Below, piece after piece: positions 42,901 to 51,900 of a stretch of DNA of 64,000 bases. The translations under genes were made by a program, and so were the position numbers. Every line of letters begins with the position of its first letter. Position 1 is the first letter of the stretch. The DNA comes from Hippopus hippopus (lineage: Eukaryota; Mollusca; Bivalvia; Cardiida; Cardiidae). The stretch covers positions 8,998,252-9,062,251 of the forward strand of contig OX328097.1 of the NCBI GenBank assembly GCA_946811185.2, written 5' to 3'. The notes below the pieces were generated by a model that saw only the letters and a program-made list of their open reading frames with translations, was not told the origin of the DNA and did no database searches.

Positions 42901-45900
42901 GATTTTTTTTTTCCAGAAGTTTTTTACATGGACCATGTACCGAAATCACACCAGATTTTTTTTTTCAATCGTAGCATAAAAAGTTTAGGGTCCACAGCAT
43001 TTTCTAGGTTGGGTCAGATATTCTTTTGATAGGCCCCATTCTGGGAAAAAGCCTTATGAAAACATTGTATAAAGAGGAGAAAATGCTGGTAACCAGCATT
43101 TTCTCCTTTGCCAACAATGTTTTCTACCATTTCAAAGAAAGGTATCATCACTTGGGCCACAGTTAAATTGCCCTCTGAAAACACTTTCAATTTGGACAAG
43201 TTCACAGTTTTATCGTTTGGTAAAGATTTAAATACTTTGGAGTTTCTAGGTTGGCGCTTGAAAAAGAATTTTAGTGGTCAAAATTTTCATTGTTCAAAAA
43301 CCAGGTTCAGTCGAAGAACCAAACCACTGTGACTGTTTTTGACTGTGAAGTTTCCCGAGTAGTGAGATTGAGCCATGTTGTGTGATCAATATATTTTAAC
43401 TAGATTTACAGTACTGCTTTGTAGCACTTATATTTGTAAGGGTTTTTTTTTCCTAAGATTTCTAACAGTCCCATTTCATTTAGATGGAGAGCTAAGTATT
43501 GAACTGTCAATGGCCAAATGGAAATGGATCTGTAACAGCACATATAAGTTTCTATGAAAATTTTTTGTCATTGACACTTAGGCTTACGCCTTCATCAAGA
43601 TGTTTACAGAATCTAAAGAAAAATAACAACAAGTCTGATGTCATAAACGTGAGTTACACAATAACATTAAATAGTAATAAGCAGACTTTTGAAAAACTAG
43701 AGGCCCTGAAGGGCCTGAAATCGCTCTACTGGCAGTGATTTTGCTTTTATGCTAGCATACATTATCCATTCATGATGCAAAAAGAAAAAAGGACAGAAAA
43801 CACAAAAATGTGTTCTTGCAACTGGGTTTGAACCCACTAAGACAGCATATGTAGGCAGGGTGAATTCAACAAACAGTGAAAAAAATTGAAGTGAAATTTC
43901 TCAAAACTAAATGTTTGGAATCCAGGCAAATTTTATAGGGTTTCAATACGCCTTGTATTAAACAATCCTAGTGGACTTTGTTGAGAAAACGATACTAAGT
44001 CATCAAATGGCTACTTTTCCTGAACAGTTTACTAGATTTTCTTCACTTTTAATAGAGTTCAATCCCTTGATGAATCTTTGCAAGTTTCAAAAGAATTTAA
44101 TCAACACTGTGAACTTCATTGCCTAAAAAAGAAATAAAATTTTCAACTTTGAATTATTACTTTTCCCATACTGATTGTCAGATTTTTTTCAAAATCAATA
44201 AAGTTCCAGCTGTTAATGAGACAAAGCAACTGTGCAAGTTTTATGAAAATCCGACCACAAATGCTGATTTCATCATGTAAATAAGAAATCAAAATTTTGA
44301 ACTTGAAATGGCTACTTTTCCAATACTATTTGTTGGATTTTTTTCTAAATCAACAGGGTTAAAGCTATTGATGAGATAAACAAACTGTGAAAAATTCACA
44401 AAAATATGATCACAAATGCAGACTTTATCATGTAAACAAGCAATGAAAATGGCTACTTTTCCGATACTGTTTGTTGGATTTTTTTCAAAATCAATAGGGT
44501 TTAAGCTATTGATGATATAAACAAGCTATGCAAGCTTCACGAAAATCAGACCACAAATGCAGACTTTATCGCGTAAACAAGAAATGAAAGTTTTCAACTT
44601 GAAATAGCTACTTTTCCCATACTGTTTGTTGGATTTTTTTCAAAATCAACAGGGTTAAAGCTATTGATGAGATAAACAAACTGTGCAAGTTTCACGAAAA
44701 TCTGACCACAAATGCAGACTTTATCGTGTAAACAAGAAAAAGACTAACGGACGGACAGACAGACGGACGAAAACCACACCATGACATAAGCTCTGCTGGC
44801 TTTCAGCCAGTAGAGCTAAAAAAATGCTATTAAACATGTACAAGGTACGTATACGATACTTGTACTAAATCTTTACGACAGGACAAGAAGGTAGACTAGT
44901 CCAAATTGAAATCATTTGTAGATGACAAATGAAATGTGGCTCAAATGATGGAATTTTTCTTTGATGAGTAGAAAACATTGTGGGAAAAGGAGAAAACACC
45001 AGTTACCAGCATTTTCTCCTTTTCCCACAATGTTTTCAGAGGGCTTCTTCCTCTGGGACGTAAAAATTCTGGATTGTCAAAGGTCAGCTTTTCTTATCAA
45101 TCAAGATTTTGTTAGCTCTACGAATTCCAGACCTGTGCTCTGGAATCTGATGAATAACATAACTATTAACTCTTTCCATACCACAGACGACACCAGAAGC
45201 TTTTGTGGACTGTGTAGATCAAGATCAGACTGCACAGAATGTGCAGTCTGATCTCTGATCTACATTGTCCAGTGCTATATTCTAGACTATGACCGAACTG
45301 TCTCTTGATCTTGCAGAGGAAATATATTTATAGCCTTTGAAAAAATGCAATTTATTTATTCAGTAATAAAAGAGTTAATAGATACAACAATATTATGATT
45401 AGACTTACATTTTCCTCAAAGATAAATAACAAAATATGCCTAATTCTGGCGATATTCTTAACCTTTTACCATACGACAAACTTTTAGCCTTGTCCAAATT
45501 GCAGGCATTTGCAGATGACAGTTTTAATGTGGCTCAAATGGTGCCATTTTTCTTTGATAGGGTAGAAAACATTGTGGGAAAGGGAGAAAATGCTGGTTAC
45601 CAGCATTTTCTCCTTTTCCCACAATGTTTTCAAAAGGCTTCTTTCCTAGGGGTCGTTAAAGCTGGCAGTGTGTTGTAAAGGGTTCATTCAAGAGAAAAGA
45701 AAAATGAAAAGTACAACCAACGTACCAAAATCTTAAACCACTGATCATCTCCACTTGTCTTGTTTTCAATTGGCAGGCCTAGTCTTTTATAAGTACCACG
45801 GTCACCTAGGTAATACACCATAATCAAATCAGTGTCCACTTATATCAATATACATACACAAATCTGTATCCCTTTACCCAACAATTCACTACAAAACTTT

Positions 45901-48900
45901 TGATAACACTGTGGAAAAAGGAGAAAAAGCTGATTGCTAACATTTTTCTTCTTTTTCTACAAGGTTTTATACCTTTTATAAGTGATCCCTATAATTTGAG
46001 CTGCTTTTAATGTTATTGTCTGGAACAGCTTTCAATTTGGACAGGAATTTCTCATCAGGTAAAGAGTTAGCCCATCTTTGATAGATTGTATTGTGCTTAG
46101 CGCTGTTTTCAAAATTATTTCAGTTATATCACAGCGGCCAGCATATCTATCCATGCTCTCCTGGAGTTTCTTTTACCAGTACTCTGCACAATATTCTTTC
46201 CAAGCCACAAGCTGTTTTCCCACATAACCATCGTTGGAACAGTGGTCAGTGGTGAGAGAGAAATGAATCCTGTCGCAATGACTATCACCAATCCCTGGAA
46301 AGAAATTGGCCGAGCCAGGGATCGAACCAGCTCCCCCACACTTTCTCAAGTCCTGTACGCTATGGACTGAGCTACCGGGATTCAACATCACTCATGACAT
46401 TATTATAACAGCCAGTCCATTATCAGATGAGATTGAATAGATCTATTTCACTTCAAAAATGCATGTAGTTTTTCACAGTGAGCAAAAATTACATGTGAAA
46501 AGTAATGTTGAAATGAAGAGCATAAAAGAAATAGGATAATGTTTGTTTCAGTGTATGATCGAAATTTTTCTCATCGGGCGAAAAGCAAGGGCTAAATTTT
46601 CATAAGTGGCAAAGCCACATATGTATGATTGAAATTTCTTTCATCAAGTGAAAAGCAAAGGTTATATTTTCACGAGTGGCAAAGCCACGTGTGAAAATAT
46701 GGCCTTTGCTTTTCAATCGATGAAAGCAATTTCAATATATACAAAAACAGACTACTATCCCCTATTAAACACTTGTGCTCTATATCTTTAAAGTTTAAAA
46801 ACTTAAACCAACCGTTTGAAAAAGGAAATCGAAATAATAGTGTAAGAAAAACCTACTTGATTCATGCCTACCACCACCATAGTCATTTCTTCTCCATCTG
46901 AAGCTGCCACGAGGAGGCCTTCCATATGGGGAACTGTTCAGATATTTAGATTAACAGAGTAAGTTTATAGCTCCTTATTAACCCTTTACCACACAATGAC
47001 GACTTTTGACACCCCTGATAGAGAAGGCTTTTGAAAACATTGTGGGAAAAGGAGAAAATGCTGGTAACCAGCAATTTCTCCTTTTCCCACAATGTTTTCT
47101 ACCCTATCAAAGAAAAATCATTTCATATGATCCACATTGAAACTGTCCTCTGCAAATGCTTTCAATTCGGACAGGTCTAAAATTGGTCGTATGGTAAAGG
47201 GTTAAACCATTACCACAAGACAAAATCTTAGACTTGTCCAAACCCAAAGCGTATGCAGACGACACATCAAATGTGACTAAAATTGTGGTAGTTGTCTAGA
47301 ATAGGGTAGAAAACATTGTGAGAAAAGGAGAAAATGCTGGTTACCAGCATTTTCTCCTTTTCTCACGATGTTTTCAAAAGTCTTCTTTCTCAAGGTCATT
47401 AAATGTCCGGATTGTGTGGTAAAGGGTTAATTCTTTACCACACAACAAAATTTTAGACTAGGCCAAATTGAAAGCAGTTGCAGACAACAATTTTAATGAA
47501 ATTCAAATTTTGATTTCTGCCTTTGATAGGGTAGAAAACATTGTTGAAAAAGGAGAAAATGCTGGTTGCCAGCATTTTCTCCTTTTTTCGCGATGTTTTC
47601 AATAGTCTTCTTTCTGAAGGTTATTAAAATTCAGGACTGTGGAAAAGGCTTAAACAAAAAACTTTTAGACTGGTCTGAATTAAAAACGTTTGCAGACTAT
47701 TAATTGTTGCTCAAATGATGGGATTTGTCTTCAATAGGGTAAAAAACATTGTGCGAAAAGGAGAAAATGCTGCTTACCAGCTTTTTCTTCTATTTCTACA
47801 ATTTTTTAAAATACCTTCCTCTTTAGGGTTACTTAAATATGGGATTGTTTCAAAAAAGACAGTCTGTTAAAGCACTGCAAACAGAAAGACTCTTTTTTTA
47901 TCAGTCAGCATATCATATTTGAAAAAAAATGTAGCAAAATCAGAAATTGCTTTTGGGAAACACTGGAGGCTCCATTTTCTATTTAAAATTCTAAAATTTC
48001 AAATCATGAAAACAACTTTATTTCTTGAAACTCATCTAATTTGTTGTTTGTCAGGACAATTCCGATAGTTAGAAAGAGATCGAATATTACTGTTTTCAAA
48101 GGCCTTCAAACTGTGGACAATTGACAGATGTACAGAGAATAAAATGTGTACGAGATTCAGTAACTTTTTGACAGAGCTTGACTTCAAGCAGAAATGATTG
48201 CGTTAATTTCTCTACACATGTGTTTATGTATAAAAACTAAATTCTTACTGATTATCGAATTCTATAAAGAATTTTTAACCCTTTACCATGCAATCCCACA
48301 CTTAGACACACCTGCTATTAAAAACTTTGTGGGAAAAATAAAAAAAGCTGGTAATTAGCATTTTCTGCTTTTCCTACAATGTTTTCCCTTTACCCTATCA
48401 AAGAATAGAAATCATCATTTGAGCCACATTTAACTTCTTGTCTGAAAATGCTTTCAGCATGGACTATTCTAGAATGTTTTTTTTGGTAAAGAGTCAAAAG
48501 CTGTCTCATGCTGGAAACCAGCATTTTCTCCCTTTCTCACCAAGCTCTATATACTTTCAAAGAATAGAAATCATTATTTCAGCTACATATAATTTGTCGC
48601 CTAGAATTTCTTTCAATTTGGGCAAGTCCAGAATTTTGTCCTTGGTAAAAAATTAACCCATTAGCAGACGACAAAATTTTAGCCTTGTCCAAATAGAAGG
48701 CATTTGCAGACGACAATTTCAATGTGGCTCAAATGGTGCAATTTTTCTTGATAGGGTAGAAACATTGTGGGAAAAGGAGAAAATGCTACTTACCAGCATT
48801 TTTCTCCTTTTCCCACAGTTTTCAAAAGGCTTCTTTCCTAGGGTCGTTCAAAGTTGGTATTGTGCGGTAAAGGGTTAAAAAGCTGTCGCTTAGAAATTTC

Positions 48901-51900
48901 ATTCAATGTAACAGGTTAAAACTTGACCACACTTACAATCGTCTCTGTTGCCCCTTGTTACTGAATTCATCGCCCATTGTGTCATCGCCCTCGTCATCCA
49001 CCCTGCTGCGAGGGTTTGGGTTACCTTTGTTATAGTAACTGTTCCCACCATAATTGCTATCCCTCCCACCTCTGTAACTTCCTCGTTTGTATGCTGTGTT
49101 TAAATATGAGACAACAAAAATCAACTTTACTATGTGAACTTACTACAGCAAACACCCTTTTTAGATCACAAAAAAACACATCACGGAAAAAGGAGCAATT
49201 TTTTTAGACCTGGCTCAAAGTATTATGTATCATCAAAAGAAATGACAAACACAGTCAAACTTTGATAGCTTGAACATCTTTAGGACAAGGCAATTTGTCC
49301 GGAATATCGGTAGTTCTAGCATTTTCTTCGCCTGGAAGTTATTAAAAGTTAGGGCACAGGTTCACAATTGGAGTGCCAAATAAAAAACATGGACCTCTGT
49401 ATTCAGCCATGAACGCAAACTTAGACATGAAGGGCCTTCTAAATGTTAATTCACTATCACGCAACCTTAGACATGAAGGGCCCTCTAAATGTTAATTCAC
49501 TATCACAATCAGGGCTGGCTATTTTTAGACAAACAACTAACTTGGACTGAGTAATACATGCAGACCAGACTAATACATCTGTTTCTTTTGGAGTTTAATG
49601 CCGTTTTAACAGCCTAGGTCATATCACAGCCATCAGAGCACCTACGCATGTGTTTCCCAACTTTCTTACACCAGTACTGACACAACTTTCCCTCTAACTC
49701 ACTGAACTACTTTTCTTACATGCATCAGAGGTGACAGGCAAAAGATTGCCAGAATGAAAGTTTGCCGAAATCAGGTATCTAGCCCGTAAGCACTAGGTCA
49801 CCAGTCGTAAGTCAGTACTCTAACCACTGAGCTACCCGGCTAGGCAGACTAATATCTAAATGAAAGGAAAATAGGGGCTCCCTTTTTTTATCATATAAAA
49901 CACAATGTGGAAAAATGCGTAAATGCTTGTAACAAGCATGTCTCCTTTCACCAAAATGTTTTCAAAAGTTTTCTAAAGATGGAGGGTTACTGAGGCACAC
50001 AAAGTTTAAGGTTCTCTAGAAAAGGGGAATGCATGTTGTAGGCATGATCGTGAGTTTTAACAACCCGGACGAAGAAGCCTTTTAACAACATTGTGAGACA
50101 AGGAGAAAATGCTGATTACCAGCATTTTCTCCTTTTCCCACAACGTTTTCTACCCTAATAGAGTCAGGTTTCATCAAGTATTTAATTTGTCATCTGCAAC
50201 AGCTTTGAATTCGGATGAGTGTAAAATTTTGTCCTTTAGTAAAGAGTTAAATAAATTTATACTAGTGAAACCATTACAATCATTAACCAAAACATAGGCT
50301 TCAGATAAAAGTATTTGATAGGAAACAACAAGAAAGCTTTGGAACAGTAACACTTAAAAGGCCTACCAAGAGCAATATACAAATGTCAAAGGAGCTTCAC
50401 AAGCTTTGTGCCTTCTAGATACAGCAATATAGCCACAATTTGAAATCAAACTCACATGATGATCTGCCAAAGCCTCGATACTTTTGTGATCTGCCACGAT
50501 ATCCACCTCTGCCTCGACCTCTTGAACCTCCATCATCCCATCTGTCATCATGCTCTATAACAAAATAATTCAGTCAATTCAATAACAAGGCTTTTGGAAA
50601 CATTGTGGAAAAAGAAGAATGTGCTAGTAACAAATATTTTGGATCTTTTCAGAGACCATTTCCATCATCACGTTTAAATCAAATTGGCTGTCTGCAATTT
50701 CTTGTGATTTGATTGAATCTACAAATTTTCCCTTTGGTAGAGAGTTAACCCACTACCAAACAATCCTGACTTTTAATGGCCTGAGAAATAATCCTGTTGA
50801 AAACATTGTGAGAAAAGGAGAAAATGCTGGTAACCAGCATTTTCTCCTTGTCCCACAATGTTTTCAACTCACTGAATGGCTAAGTTCATTTGAGCATCCT
50901 CTAATTTGTAGAATATTCAATGCTCTGATTTTGGACAGGCCTAAAATTTTGATGCATGGTAAAGAGTTAACTTACTACATTTTTTCACTTCATTTTGCAA
51001 TTAGACTAATCAACATTAGCAGTTGTTAGATCTAACTTTTGAGAATTTATGTGGTTTTCTTCCTGGGTGACATGTTTCGGTAACTGACGAGTTCGGTAAC
51101 AAAGACTTATCGAGTAAATCGATGTGATGTTTCGGTAACAAAGCAATTATGTAGTATTAATTGTACGGTCAGGTGGCAGGGGACTAGGAAACTTGTTCAT
51201 GTCGTCCTAAAGGCAAGGTGGCGATATGATTTGCCACAGCCGTGAACAAGTTTCCAAGTCCCCTGCCACCTGACCATACAACAAATTTATTATACTGAAA
51301 AGTTTTACCATTCCAACATGTGTTAATTGAATTTTACCTGTTTCTTGGTTTCAAAAATTGAGTACACTGACGAAGTAGAATTACCCTTCTTAGTGCCTCA
51401 ATTCAATGAAAACTGACGTCACTGGGAAATGACGCCACTGAAACATTGGTAAAACGTGCAGTTTGGTGCATAATCTCGATATTAATCTTGATCGATGCCG
51501 CCATTTTGGATGTTGTGTTGAAAGTGTAGTCATGTATACGGGGCTCCCGAAAGGGAAACTGCTTTTACGTTGGTTTTGCCAGTGTACATGTATGATATAT
51601 ATGTTCGGGGCATATTATCTAATCAGGTCACGAGAAATATCTTTGCAGTATAATAATGTTTTATGTACCGTGACGTTCTTTATACCCAATACATGGCTTT
51701 GTTTTGTTCAAACCCAGACTTCACGAAATACCGTCCGTCCGCCGGTCATGTCAGGTAAAACTGATAGCGGTCCGATAAATAAGCACCAGAATACAGGACC
51801 GACTGACTGACAAAATTTAGTCATATGCTTAACATGAAATTACATACCGTAAAAAGTAAACAAAAACAGTTTTCCCGTTTTAAAACCGAAAGTTCTTCGT

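Noticed and set aside
46080..46383. Possible tRNA gene (box A and box B present)
   Set aside because: The boxes belong to a SINE of about 300 bp with other copies and an ATCA tail; no complete cloverleaf was evident.
46978..47860. CRISPR-like regularly spaced repeats
   Set aside because: Regular hairpins come from adjacent 229-bp MITEs in a eukaryotic genome; units are full transposons with TTAA borders, not repeats with unique spacers.
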